The notes beneath the pieces are model-generated. The model did not search any database and was not told the origin of the DNA. It saw only the letters and a list, made by a program, of their open reading frames with translations. Shown in pieces: positions 10,849-22,047 of a stretch of DNA of 64,000 nt (position 1 is its first letter; every line of letters starts with the position of its first letter). Source of the stretch: Fusarium oxysporum f. sp. lycopersici 4287 (taxonomy: Eukaryota; Ascomycota; Sordariomycetes; Hypocreales; Nectriaceae). Made by a program: the position numbers and the translations under genes. The DNA is taken from positions 1,596,714 through 1,660,713 of the forward strand of contig NC_030997.1 in NCBI RefSeq assembly GCF_000149955.1, given 5' to 3'.

Positions 10849-11954
10849 GCTAATTCCGGTGAGGGGCTCTCATTCGTGTAACCCTGCGCCACCCAAAGAG
10901 TTTCATCTCTAGGGGGCCATCGTTTGACTAGCACGTACTACCGCCCTCAATGATGATGTGATACGAGCGCCTAAGATGGTGGTAAAGCTGGAAGTATTGG
11001 CCTGCGGGGCCAGGTTGTATGTTACACGTTTTGGCTAAGGCATTTTTGTAATCTAGCAGAACAAACCAACTGTGACAGGATATGTAATGCACGTCGAGGC
11101 GAACTGCTTGCCTTTGTGGTTCCCTAATAGCGTCGCTAATGTCTGCTTCGCCACATATGCCAATCACAGCATTTGTCTTGTATCTCGACAAAGCATAATT
11201 GAAGCGCAAAGAGTGCCTAGCCTAGGCATATTCTATTCGTTTGTGATCATGATACTAGTGCCTGTACTAAGAGGCGTCTTTTTCAGTGCACGCTATTGTC
11301 AATTGTATGAAGGCTCGCCAGCATCTGCCCCTTTTTTGGAGCATCTTGGAGTGACGCCTCGCCAGCTTCAGATGAGATCTAAGTACCGAAGACTTTTTAC
11401 GAGCTTCATTCTATTATTGTCTTTTCGAATAGAATCTTATAAGCATCACTCGAACCCACGCCCGCTCCTTGGAAAGTCAAGAGTCCTTCCAGGCCCAACT
11501 GCTCAATGCGGGTAATTCAGTCCATTGTACAACCCGCACCCTGTCTTTTCGCTCAAAATTCGATGAAATAACTATTGGAGTCGGACATGCTCTTTACAAG
11601 TCCATTCAGGGCATCAGGCCCATTATGATAAAGGGAGACTACGGTTGTATAGTCTATAGATAGATTCTGTTTCACATGCAAGGGTTACAACTCGGTCACA
11701 TCTCATTTTTAGTCGAGACCTGTGGCCTTATAACCTCTACACAGAACTTAGTGCTTCACATCTACTTAAAGACAAGACAATGGTCAATTTAATCTCAATG
11801 TACTGTATTTTTCCCCCTTGATAAAAGCTAGTGTAATATGCCTGAGAAGACGCTTATATCAGGAGTGAAGACAAAGCACAACGAAACGGAATTCTTTTGG
11901 CGATGCGATATAATGAATGTCGGTAACGTACATACCTGAACTTAAGTTTTGAAA
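10849..11954. other. Intergenic region, nothing recognised
   Basis: An ORF of 147 codons on the plus strand at 11072-11515 has no domain and poor composition. A loose tRNA-like pair of boxes near 11447-11505 on the minus strand does not fold. Confidence 0.45.
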
Positions 11955-13882
11955 TCATGGAGGAGGTGACATTTTACTCACCCTTGCCATTGTAGACTTC
12001 ACGATCCAACCTAGTAAAAGCTTGAATGGTCTCAGACTCAAGAACCGACTTGTTCCAAGTCCTGAGGAGAGGTTCCTATGTCTCTTGTAGCGATAGACTC
12101 CGATATACCACCATGCTCCAACTGTGAAGGCTGTAAAGCCTGCAGCTAGGACCACGTAGATCCAGAAGGATTGAGATACAGATATAGAGCCACCGTCGGC
12201 TTTCCACTCAAAAAATCCCATTGAGAAGATACTCTACACTATATGTCAGTCTGTTATCAAGTGCTTTGAGCCATAACTTACTGCAAAGAATGTTCCAGGG
12301 AGGAATATCATGGTGACTAGTGCGATGGACCGCATATGACGTGAGTCCTGACTAGTCGCCAATGCTATCTCCACATTTGTTTCTCCTTGAGCCTTGACAC
12401 TATGAGCAAAGCTTTTGGAACAGAGTGAAAAAGGGGGTAGTTTACCCATTGTGTCGTCATGATCATTCCTTCGTAGCCCGTAGTGCACTCTCGGATCTTC
12501 TCGTTATATTCCTTCATAATTTCTCGTAGTCTCCATCGCATTTTAGCGCCCGTCCGTCTCATATAAGTCTTCATTAGTCGAACTGATGATACCTCCTGAT
12601 ACTTGTGAACCTGAAGCTCCGTAGAAACAACGTCCGCATGATGGCCGACTTCCTGGTTCTGCTGACCATGTACTAGAGAGATCTCGTCGATTGAGTCATA
12701 CCATTCTGTGTCAAGGTTCGAAGGGCTCGTGTCACAAAATATTGTTCGGTTGAGGTAATCCACATGCTCGTAAAAGGCTTCCAAGCAGGTACTCCAGCTC
12801 AGAAGTTGATTTCGGAGATACTGCATGTCTAACCAGGCTAATCTCCTTGCTTTTTTGCGAGAAACCTTTTCCGTCTCCGTTATATGTTGCAGGAACTCGG
12901 GATCCTCGTCCAGCTCCAGGATCCGCCCTTCGAGCTCGTCAAGAGTGTTGTTCACTATTGGCAGGTGGCGCTTTCTCTCAATTTCGATAAGCATGCTGGG
13001 AACCAGCAGTGGATGGCAAATCTCGTAAGTGGCCGTTCCAAGCCGTGTCAACATCTCTGCTTCGACTGGCAACGTGCAACCAAGCATGACTGCAAATGTT
13101 AGGTTACAATGCGGGAAATATGTCGATGATACCGCGAGATCGCCTTGCCAAGCATTCGAAGTGCGGGCGTTGTATACTTTAAACAGCATGAGAAGTGATC
13201 TATATCCAGTAATCAACAGAAACGAACCTTGTGCGGGTAGGCAAGGACCATTTTGCCTGCCCATGTCGAGCTTGACTGCTGAGAACTGTGAAACCTCTGC
13301 TTGGCTTACAACCCGATTGATCGAGTCGTGTATATAAAAATTCTTTGCGATATCCTTGAAGGACTGCTCTGAGAATGGCAATTCCCTGACATCGAGGAGG
13401 CCCGAAGTTTTGTGACGCGGGGTTTTGGATGCGTGGCTATTATGAGTGGTTGCTCTCTCGATAGCTTTGATCCAATCATTTGCCTCGATACCCTCCACCG
13501 GATCGATCTTGGGCTCGCCGCTTTTCCTTGCTAGACTAATAAAATCATCAGTTTCAGGGCGTCATAGTTGAGAGATGAGCATACATTAGAACAAGGCCAG
13601 CGTCTGATCCATCAAGCTTTGGATGCTGCTAAGGAAATAAGTTAGTCTCAGTAAACTTAAGACGTAAATAGTAACTACAACCTTATCGAACCATTTATTC
13701 CAATCAGTACTATTACTCATTGTCCATACCAAAGGCTTCTGGAATACTATTAGTAAGCTGCATCTGATTCCCTTACGGAATGCAAACCCTTGTGTCTGAA
13801 AACACTCGTACCACGCTGGTTGGTCTCTCATGATATTTAAATACTCTGCTAGTTTCATTTTCGCAGCATATCGCATTGTCAT
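11955..13882 (-). CDS. CorA-like membrane protein, multi-exon
   Basis: The minus-strand frames join into one fungal CorA-like protein. The first ATG is at 13882. Small exons lead through SDAGLVLI to LARKSGEPKIDPVEG and then the long central exon 12480-13500. That exon has a predicted helical stalk (MQYLRNQLLSW, YEHVDYLNR). Later exons give TSQDSRHMRSIALVT then FLPGTFFA. An intron ending tgtag joins this in phase to SIFSMGFFEW and a second transmembrane helix (FWIYVVLAAGFTAF). FLPGTF plus a second helix is the usual end of these proteins, which lack the classical GMN signature. The splice near 12450 and the small 5' introns are uncertain. Ion transport is not proven for this subgroup. Confidence 0.72.
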
Positions 13883-14605
13883 TTGCCCAGTTCATATCTT
13901 TCAGAGGTTGCAAAATCAAGATGATGTTTTTATCAAAAGATGTGAGTGAGGTGGCCTAGCCAACAAGTCTTTGACGGAGGAAATTGCCGCTTATTATCTT
14001 TCCTGACGGGGCTGTGTTTTGAATGCAATTCGGATTTTAGACTTTCTTGTCCTAGGGGAGACAAACCGTTGTTCATGGCTGTGTTGAGACATCACTATGT
14101 TGATCAACAGTGCAACGTGTGACAGGCCGTTGAAAAGCGTCGCATAAGTGATTAGGCGAATAGTGTGTAACAGGTCATTTTCCACATATGAGCAATATCA
14201 GAAATGGATGTGCGGCTCACTCTGTGCTTGTAGAATTAACATTCTGAGAAGTATCTTCGAAGAGAAATCGTCTCCAGAAGGCTATAAGAATCTACAAAAA
14301 GGCCAAGAATATTCGACTACTGCCTAGGCTATAACTATGAGTAAACTATTTGTAAGTGTATTTAGATACTGGATCACTTATACCTATCCTATCTGCTCAG
14401 AGCGGGTTGATTGTGCACAGCGCCGAAGACCGGACTTGTGTAGTAAAGGTGCCAATGGCAAAATACATATACCAGCGATGGACATGTGAGTAAATGCTAT
14501 AAGAGAATACTTAGTCTGGGGAGTATAAACAATCATGGTAAGTTGCTTTAGGATATCCTGGAATTAAACTTCTACGCACGTTGGTAAGTGCGTCTATTCA
14601 TAAGT

Positions 14606-14695
14606 ACGCTGCCGTGATATCAGCCATTTTACAAAGCAAGATTAGACAGCCAACAGCTGCCTGTCAGGATTCACAACACAGTCTGGCTTGCAGAG
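14606..14695 (+). repeat. Diverged dispersed repeat, copy 1
   Basis: It aligns by eye with 15481-15565. Both share a gct-gc core, then ccattttacaaag / gcattttgcaaag, and then a tcaggatt block. Differences are partly C/T and G/A changes, which would fit repeat-induced point mutation. Confidence 0.5.
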
Positions 14696-15270
14696 GTCGG
14701 TTGCAACCCCTTACTAAATACTACGAATACAGCCTGAGAAATCCCCAGGTAAAGAATTTGAAATCTGCAGCGTGTAACTGCTCAAGTAGAAGTTGAGCTG
14801 AAGTATTAGTCGTCAAATACTTATAGTTGTGGCCAAACAATCATAGGGCTATCCATCGTCACGGCTTCCTCCATTCTATTCTTTTCATCCTTTTCGTGTC
14901 AGATAAGAATCACAACCAGCTTAGGGCTCACTGACCTCAGTAAGACGTCTTGGAAGCTTACAATGAAATTTCCCCCGATCCCACTACATGTAATCAATAC
15001 CCTTGTACCTCTTGAACATAAGTTGGGAATATCGTACCTCTACCGTTACACTTCGTTGATCAAATATGGTGGTTAAAAACGTCTCTAGAGCCTTTTGCTC
15101 TGTTGAGGTCGCACGGACAATTTCAATTGCCATTATAGTATTGAGGGTAGTGATTTGTGATTGTAACGGAGAAGGTCAGCTGTTTGTAATGACGGAGGTT
15201 ATTCTGATTGAAATTTGAAACAGAAGGCTGCACTGGACCTTGATGTAAATACCTTGGCCGTTGCTGAATC

Positions 15271-15423
15271 CTTCTGCCAGTGATGCTAGACTCTTCTGCC
15301 AGTGATGCTGGACCCTCTGCCAGTGATGCTCGACTCTTCTGTCAGCAATGCTCGACTCTTCTAAGAGTGATGCTAGACATTTCTATTAGTGATGCCAGAT
15401 CCTGATGCCAGTGACGCCATAGT
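15271..15423 (+). repeat. 22-bp minisatellite, seven units
   Basis: Seven tandem units of 21-22 bp built on the pattern cttctgccagtgatgctaga. The first four are close to one another; the last three have drifted. A shorter two-unit version with the same flank occurs at 17332. Confidence 0.85.
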
Positions 15424-15480
15424 CTTATATTGCAGCTCTCGGCGAAGAGATAAGGTTTTCGCACTGCTCGTATGACAGGA

Positions 15481-15565
15481 ATGCTGCGGTAATGTTCGGC
15501 ATTTTGCAAAGACAGGATTCAACGACCGACAACTACCCATCAGGATTGAGAACAACCCGGTCTAT
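15481..15565 (+). repeat. Diverged dispersed repeat, copy 2
   Basis: Second copy of the element at 14606-14695, lying about 60 bp after the minisatellite. Confidence 0.5.
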
Positions 15566-15876
15566 TCTCCAACAGGACCTAATCTACCCATGGTGTGCGT
15601 GCTTCAAAGGCCGTAAGACCTCAGAGGGAAGAATATTTTGATTCATATCAATACAGAATTTAATAGACCATATTTTATCTTAACAGTGGACAATCCTTTA
15701 AGGGAACGCCAGCTACCTATATAAAGGCACTTGCAAACCGTAGCGTCAATCTCTCGAAACGCCATCACTCATATCAACCGCTATTGACAAGTGTAAGTAA
15801 CGAACCTGAGATTACCATTTTCCAGCCAATTGAAGCTGGCAGATCAAACACAACATCAACCTTTATCGTATAAAGT

Positions 15877-16857
15877 TTGCAATCAAGAACCTTCACAGCA
15901 CGGGCTATGGCAATAAGTCGAAATTACAGGAGAATTGGAAGGAAGATGCTCGAGCGTTTCAACGGACTCACGCATCCCCACCTAGTGATCCTCCTGTGTG
16001 CTTTTTCCTGCGCAGAAGAACGGAGTTTCATTTTCCCAAGCGCGATTTATAATCTCAGCGAGTAATTGGAAAAGAGTGAATCCCCCAAACACAAGGAGGC
16101 AACATTCTGGATATCTAATTAACTGGGAAGCTGATTGGTACACTCTAATCCATCCACAACCTAAAGCATCCAGGACTGGGAGCAAACAGTGACTACGGCA
16201 GACACCAGGACATCAATTTCAATACAATTATCTATTTTGAGAGATCAGGGAGTAAAGATGAAATAGTTCTTGTCATCTCTGACTTTAGCTTATCGACTTT
16301 TAACAGCGAAGAGTCGCTCTAACATTCTCAACCAAAAGGTGCCACCAGCTCCGGGATACCGCCCTGCTGAGTGCGATATCGAAGGCGAGACTGTATCAAG
16401 AGAATTTCATATTTGAACACTGGGGTGCTTGTTTCTGGAGCTAATACCCTGGTTCCTGGGAGGACCCCAGTATGTCGAACAGTTTGACCAGGCAAGAAAC
16501 ACGATGTGTATCAACGGTGCAAATAACAACACTTTTTTCACCTTTAAGAGAAAACCTAATAAAGAGAGTTATGCAGTTCAGGTAGAGCCGGAGGATATTG
16601 AGGTAAATTAATTTTGAAAGAATGTATCAAGCTTTGTTTATGCTCAATAGTGGATTGTCAAGTTACACCAACGCCCAGGCTGTTCTGACTTCTTGCACGA
16701 TGCTGTTGATGGCGTTTCAAATGAGATGCTAGTGGTCATCGCGCAAGGTAGAAGTCGATCGTGGTCCGGACAGACTTTCGATGCTTTCCAGATGTTATCT
16801 TCGAAATGCCCGAAGAAGGACGTCCATGTTGACAAACCATGGACAGGTGAAAAGATT
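15877..16857 (+). pseudogene. Decayed fungal protein-kinase gene
   Basis: Protein-kinase signatures can be followed in order across broken frames. MLERFNGLTHPHLV and a region like the N-lobe end lie near 15950. A degenerate catalytic loop (RHQDINFNTII where HxD..K..N is expected) is near 16200. A degenerate DFG (SDFSLSTF) is near 16285, then RPAECDIEGE and LGCLFLEL. After an intron (donor gtaaat at 16602, acceptor tcaatag) a clean final exon runs to the TAA at 16857. Stops interrupt the frame near 16063, 16320 and 16414. Loss of the key residues means no kinase activity. The changes are mostly G:C to A:T, as expected from RIP. Confidence 0.65.
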
Positions 16858-17604
16858 TAAACTGCTAGAACTTGAATAAGAAAGAATAATGTTGCGTTCG
16901 ATGCAGGTCATAGCCAGAGCACTCAGGCTCTAATTGATGCAGTTTAGCCAAGGATGGCTATCCGCCAGGGACATACCAGGAGATCATTAAGGCCCAAGGA
17001 GTTAAACAGTATGGATAGAACTTATTAATTTGCGAGCCTAAACTGTTTAATATAACCTATATTATACTCTAGGAATTCGAAAATTAAAATTATTAGTTCT
17101 TTATAATAGTTTAAGTAATGGCTAGTTATTTATGCCTATATGTGGCAGCTAATCTACCAGAACCCTAAGATTGTTCATAGTGCTCGACCATGTTCACTGT
17201 TTCCCCCATGTTTATGGATTTGATGTTGATTCTGGGATATAGAAATAGTAATACTGGGATATAATGTGGTGATTTACAATTCACCATGGTCTGTCAGTGG
17301 TTGGTGTTATTATTACTCACTGACATCTGTCGTTATGTCAGTGACGCTAGACTCTTCTTCTAGTGATGTTGGAGTCTTACGTTGCAATTTTCAGCGAAGA
17401 CATATAAAACAGAAACTCGAGACATCCTATTGGAAATTAAACGCACTTTGTGTATTCTTTTAGTGTCTAATCTATAAGTTATCGTAGAGGCCTGAATTCT
17501 TTTCAACTTGCAACTTCATGAGTCTTTTCCAAAGATATAATAGACTTATTTCTTATTCGAAACGTCTAGTAAAGACAGTCAGCATACAACAGAAGACCGA
17601 GGCA
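16858..17604. other. AT-rich intergenic debris
   Basis: Low-complexity AT-rich sequence follows the dead kinase (17035-17110 especially). It contains the short minisatellite copy and the 3' flank of the OLA1 gene. No gene was found. Confidence 0.5.
17332..17404 (+). repeat. Minisatellite-related copy, two units
   Basis: Two units like those at 15271 (gtcagtgacgctagact and tctagtgatgttggagt). They are followed by the same flank as the first array: cttacgttgcaattttcagcgaaga against cttatattgcagctctcggcgaaga, split across the unit boundary. Confidence 0.65.
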
Positions 17605-19189
17605 TCATGGGGAGTATTGCTTACTGAACTGGAAGTGGATGATATCTCCATCTTGAACAACCTGCAGAGAACAAGAGTGAGCTTTATGTGGTGTGAGTCG
17701 AGTTGCGTGCACTTACATATGATTTTCCTTCTTGACGGTACTTGCCAGCGGCTTTGATGGGACCCATAGACTTTTGTCCTTCGCAAAGATCATGGAAGTC
17801 TTGATAAGCGACAACCTCAGCCTTGATAAAGCCTCTCTCGAAGTCACTGTGGATAGCGCCAGCGGCTTGCGGTGCCAAGCAGCCCCTGGGAATAGTCCAG
17901 CATCGGATCTCCTTCTCACCAGCTACATCCAAGTCAGCGTTGACTGTACCCTGTCGGAAGGTTTGAACATACCTGTGAAGTAGTATTGTAGTCCGAGCTT
18001 TGTGAAGCCTTCGGTGATAATTTTATCCAACTTTGACTTGACCTTGATGTCCTTGAGGAACTCAGCCTGAGCGTCAGGGTCATCCTTCAAGCTGTGCAGC
18101 TTCTCTTCGAACTCAATCGAAAAGGGAATGATATCGCGGGGAGTACCACCATGCTCAGTAACCCACTTGGCAATACCAGGAAGGTACTTGCACTTCTGTC
18201 GAAGGTAGTCCTTCATTGTCAAGTTGACGAGATAAATGACTGGCTTGGTGGTGATGAGTTGGATCTTCTCGTTGATGAGGGCGATCTCAGCAGGTGTCCA
18301 GCTTCCATCTCGAACTGGTTGGTCCTTTTCCAGCATCTATTTCGTGTCAGTCTTCTTCCCATTTCCTCATTGTCATTTGCTTTCCACTGACTTCTTTGAT
18401 CTTGGTTGTTGTCTCAGTGAAAAGAGGCAACATCTTGTACTTGCCACCAGCTTTTTTGACGATCAGCTCCTCGGCGACGATTTGCTTCGCGAGAATGTCT
18501 AAGATCGGTGTTAGTTTTTATTTCGTTATCGAAGAGAAGGTACATACCGAGATCCTTTTTGCAGAGCTCGCTTTGAATGGTGTCTATATGAATCATTAGT
18601 CAGTTCAGTTACCTCGTCATGCTGTGCTGAACTAACCCAAGTCTCGAACAGGGTCAATCGAGTCGTCGACGTGCAAGACCTGATCGTTATCGAAAGCTCT
18701 GTTAATCGAGCCAAGTCAGCTGGTCCCCCCACGGCTCTGTTCGTCCCGAAGCGTACCTAACAATATGGAACATGCCGTCAACAGCCTGAATGTGTGACAA
18801 GAAGGCATTTCCAAGACCTTCTCCCTGAGAAGCACCCTTGATCAGACCAGCAATGTCGGTGACCTGAAGATAAGCAGGGTACATAGAAGGAGGCTTCCAG
18901 AGGTCACAAAGAAAGTCCTAAGTTCCAACCAATATTAGCCTTCCGCTCACCGTTATTTCGCAGCATCTCAACTTACATATCTCGCATCAGGAACAGCACA
19001 TCTCGCCTCATTAGGTTCAATTGTACAGAAAGGATAATTCTCCGCCGCAGCGCTCTGCTCCGTCAAGAGATTGAACAAGCTCGATTTTCCAACATTAGGA
19101 AGACCAACGCATCCCATCTTCAAGTTCTTGCGAACTCTGCCAAAGGCGACGACATTGTCGATAACGGGCTCGGCTTTCTTAGGAGGCAT
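17605..19189 (-). CDS. OLA1: Obg-like ATPase 1 (OLA1/YchF family)
   Basis: About eight exons encode a conserved YchF/OLA1 P-loop ATPase. From the ATG at 19189 the protein starts MPPKKAEP. The Walker A loop [12 protein letters not shown] follows, then switch and G3 features ([19 protein letters not shown]), the specificity region IYLVNL, and the TGS-type end ([30 protein letters not shown]). The last exon begins VVQDGDII and stops at 17605. The intron at 17932-17970 joins YYFT to AGEKEIRCW in phase. OLA1 is a translation- and stress-linked ATPase and a core gene in eukaryotes. It anchors this window to ordinary chromosomal sequence beside the decayed region. Confidence 0.93.
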
Positions 19190-19991
19190 GGTTTTCTTCG
19201 ATAGTTCCAAAGATTGTAGATGAGATGTTTTGGTTGGTGTTTTTGCTTGGAGAGTTCAAGGGATGGGATTGTGAGGAAGACTTTTCAGAAGTGGCCTGAT
19301 AGCCCACTTTAAAGACATGGGTGTAGAGTGTTCTGGCCAGTTAGTAAAAAGCCACGTTGATACGCTGTAACCTCAAGAAAATACGAGAAAACGCTATGTA
19401 TTGATACCCAGTGAGTTCATTTAATAGCGAATACAGTATGTTAGTTGTGATATCTACAGAGAGGTCCCAGCCTGGTCTATACCGGGTTTCATATCGCCCT
19501 GCGAGGGAAGAAGGTATTCGTGAGGGGTATCACGTGAAGGACCCTGAAGATTTAGTGTAGGGGTGGAGATACCGTTAACTGACAGGACTAAGCCTAACTC
19601 AGCTTCGGTTAGGAAGCGAGCCCACGTTGAAACGTTGTTAGCACGGCCACAGTATTATCTCCGACCACGGCCAAGCCACCTTTGGGTACTAAACTTAGAA
19701 TCTCTATCCAAAGAGATGAAAAGCTTTAGGTAAATTTAGTAGAGACTTAGAAGACCTTTAGATCAGGCATTAGGTGATTTACCAACAGGTCTCGCAACAA
19801 AGTTGAACCGAACTCTCTAGTCTTATTATTCTAACTAGCACTCTAATTACCAGAATCCATGGGCCAGCCCATTACTTCCAGCACCCCATCACTCCAAGCC
19901 AAGACATAATCTCTCCCCCTTCACCCCAACCATTACATGTCTTACTAATATATGTCCAAGTCTACGAGAAACTTTGATGAGTTTTATCTTC
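19190..19991. other. Intergenic region, nothing recognised
   Basis: It contains the OLA1 promoter (right of 19190) and the 3' flank of the repeat-peptide gene. No open frame with support. Confidence 0.5.
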
Positions 19992-20912
19992 TTAGTTGCA
20001 ACCAGCGGCTTGAGCGTTTTGCTTGCCCTGAGCTCCTTGGTGGTGACGGGCCTCAAGCTCTCGCTTGCACTTGGCATTGGCGGCGTTGTTCCCGTTAGCG
20101 GCGGCGGCAGCAGCGTTGTTGCGGTTCTGGCCATTGCGGTTGGCGCCGGCGGCCTGGGCTTTGTTGCCACCTTGAGCTCCTTGATGGTGACGAGCAAAGA
20201 GCTCCTCCCGCTTGTTGTTCTTGCCGTTGGCATTGCCGTTGGCGTTGCCGTTGTTGGCAGCGGCATTGTTGTTGTTGGCAGCGGCGTTGTTGTTGTTGGC
20301 AGCGGCGTTGTTGTTGTTGTTGCAGTCATTGGCAGCGGCAGCAGCTCCGTTACCATTGGCATTACCATTGGCATTGCCATTGGCGTTGCCGTTAGCATTA
20401 CCCTGGGCGTTGCCTCCCTGGTTGCCCTGGTGGTGACGAGCTACAAGTTCCTCATCTCGCTTGTTGTTGGCGTTGCATCCATTGGCGTTGGCATTGGCGC
20501 CAGCGTTAGCATTGTTGTTGGCGTTCTGACCCTGAGCCTGGTTGTTGTTCTGGTTGCCTTGAGCCTGGTTATTGTTTTGGTTGCCCTGAGCCTGGTTGTT
20601 GTTTTGGCCTTGGGCCTGGTTGTTCTGGTTGTTCTGTCCGCCCTGGTGATGAGGCTATGCTTGTTAGATGAAGTGCTACTAGTAGATATTAAGACTAACC
20701 TCTCGTTTCTCAACGCTGAAGATCGGGAGAGCGAGAGCGTCTGCTGGGAGAGCTGCAGCAGCCATCAAAGCCTTGCTCACGTTAGCTTTAAAGTATCATG
20801 ACCATGGTGAGCAACTTACAGCAACATGTCCAAAGCTTGAGCGAGGAACTCGGCTGTCTTGAGAGAAAGCCTGAGCGGCGAGGACAGTGACGACAACGTT
20901 GGAGAAATACAT
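19992..20912 (-). CDS. Secreted Kex2-processed repeat protein, candidate RiPP precursor
   Basis: Three exons give 275 residues: 20820-20912, 20700-20771 and 19992-20654. Introns are 48 bp (gtaagt, gctaac branch) and 45 bp, both in phase. A hydrophobic N-terminal signal (VVVTVLAAQAF) is followed by a proregion and then a tract extremely rich in Asn, Gln, Ala and Gly. Lys-Arg pairs at 53-54, 120-121, 203-204 and 252-253 are each followed by acidic residues and soon by HHQG (57, 129, 211, 259). Three share the form KR-(D/E)-E-x-L-x-ARHHQG in variants. This is the plan of secretory precursors cut by Kex2: mating-factor-like KEPs and UstA-type dikaritin precursors. Four mature peptides of roughly 22-83 residues are expected. 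A UstYa-like gene lies 1.1 kb away, transcribed in the opposite direction. No Tyr occurs in the repeats, unlike ustiloxin cores. Confidence 0.8.
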
Positions 20913-22047
20913 CTTGACTTGGAAGTGATGGAAAAGTGTAGAAGTGGTTTTCTGACCGGCAGGTAAAATAAGAGTGATGTAGAATAAGGGTAGGACTAGC
21001 CTTGAAAGTTGATTAGAAGAGAAGAACGTTTGCGTCAAGCAAAGCTAAGCTCAGATGATTGAAGAAGGAAATGTGAGTTGGTTGAAGAATTAAGGTTGTA
21101 GCTGAAGATGTCAAGCTTCTTATACTACTCGAATTGGGTATGTTGAGTCTAACTTGAGATGATAACCCCAGATTCTTTGAGTCTTAGAATAGATCTCCCC
21201 CTAGATCTCCCAAGTTCAGAGAATCGTCAAACGCAAGCGCCAAGACAAGACCGATAGCGTTTGAAGATTCGTTGGACATGATGCCGACATTGCCGCTTTG
21301 TTGAGTCAACAACGGAATAACCGCCGTGTACGAAAAAGGTTCTTCTCCTTGATACCCTCGTCGGCCTCCCACTAGGTAACTTTGGGTCAAGGTGTAGGGA
21401 CGGTTAGAGCGGCCAATCATGAAACTCCAGCCTCGGCCGAAACCCAAGACTCTGGTCGTTGTTTGCCCAAACGCGAAAACGCGAAGTGACATGCCAAAGT
21501 CGTTAGTGGCGCGCCATTGGTGGAAATAAAACTCAAACAAGTTTCGCTAGTTTCACATGATTGGTCTAGAAGACACGACCCCTGACGGCTACGACGTATA
21601 GTGCCTCACGTTGCCTGAGAATATTACTAACCCCTGTTACAGATATTGTCTGGGCCTATAATTCTCGGTGAGTAATGGTTTACTATTCCTGATTCGAGAT
21701 CTGTCAAACCCGTGAAGCTGGAACATTGTTTTAAGTGGGTTGTCTGGATGACTTGATGTAGGATTCTGTCGTCGCACAAACCATTTCACGTTTCGTCTTG
21801 GCGTTTGAAGAGTTGTTATTGGGAGCCGATTATCCGCTCACTGTAGAGACCCAAACGCCAAGTCAAAGAAGACCAATTATAGAATCAGGTTTCTGGGCAT
21901 TGATATATACATCATTGCTTCAAAACTTGTCGCACTTATTTAATTTTTTTCATCGCCCTGGAGGTTGACTTTCATTCTCTTTCTGCAGGCCAGTCATTTT
22001 CTTAAATTTTTCGAAGGTTTAGTCAATCATTATTACGTGCAGCAACA
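20913..22047. other. Shared upstream region of precursor and UstYa-like genes
   Basis: The divergent genes at 20912 and 22048 face away from this interval. A minus ORF from about 21490 to 21184 (about 102 residues from its ATG, ending near FDDSLNLGDLGGD) has no recognised motif. It may be chance or a small gene. Confidence 0.4.

Larger units (their letters stand above)
13883..15876. other. Gene-poor decayed region with repeats
   Basis: No intact gene is visible. The stretch holds diverged repeat copies and a minisatellite listed separately, beside a ruined kinase gene. This fits old repeat or transposon debris. Confidence 0.5.

Noticed and set aside
11447..11505. Possible tRNA on the minus strand (A-box-like and B-box-like words)
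   Set aside because: The acceptor and T-stem do not pair and the B box deviates from consensus at its end.
11072..11515. 147-codon plus-strand ORF with hydrophobic stretches
   Set aside because: No domain, no splice support, composition like random AT-balanced DNA.
19974..20801. 275-codon plus-strand ORF opposite the repeat precursor
   Set aside because: It is the mirror of the aac/gcc codon repeats and reads as a Val/Leu/Ala run with no start context; the minus strand has signal peptide, introns and Kex2 sites.
21184..21490. About 102-codon minus ORF between the precursor and the UstYa-like gene
   Set aside because: Not recognised and no supporting signals; kept only as a note because of its position in the candidate RiPP locus.
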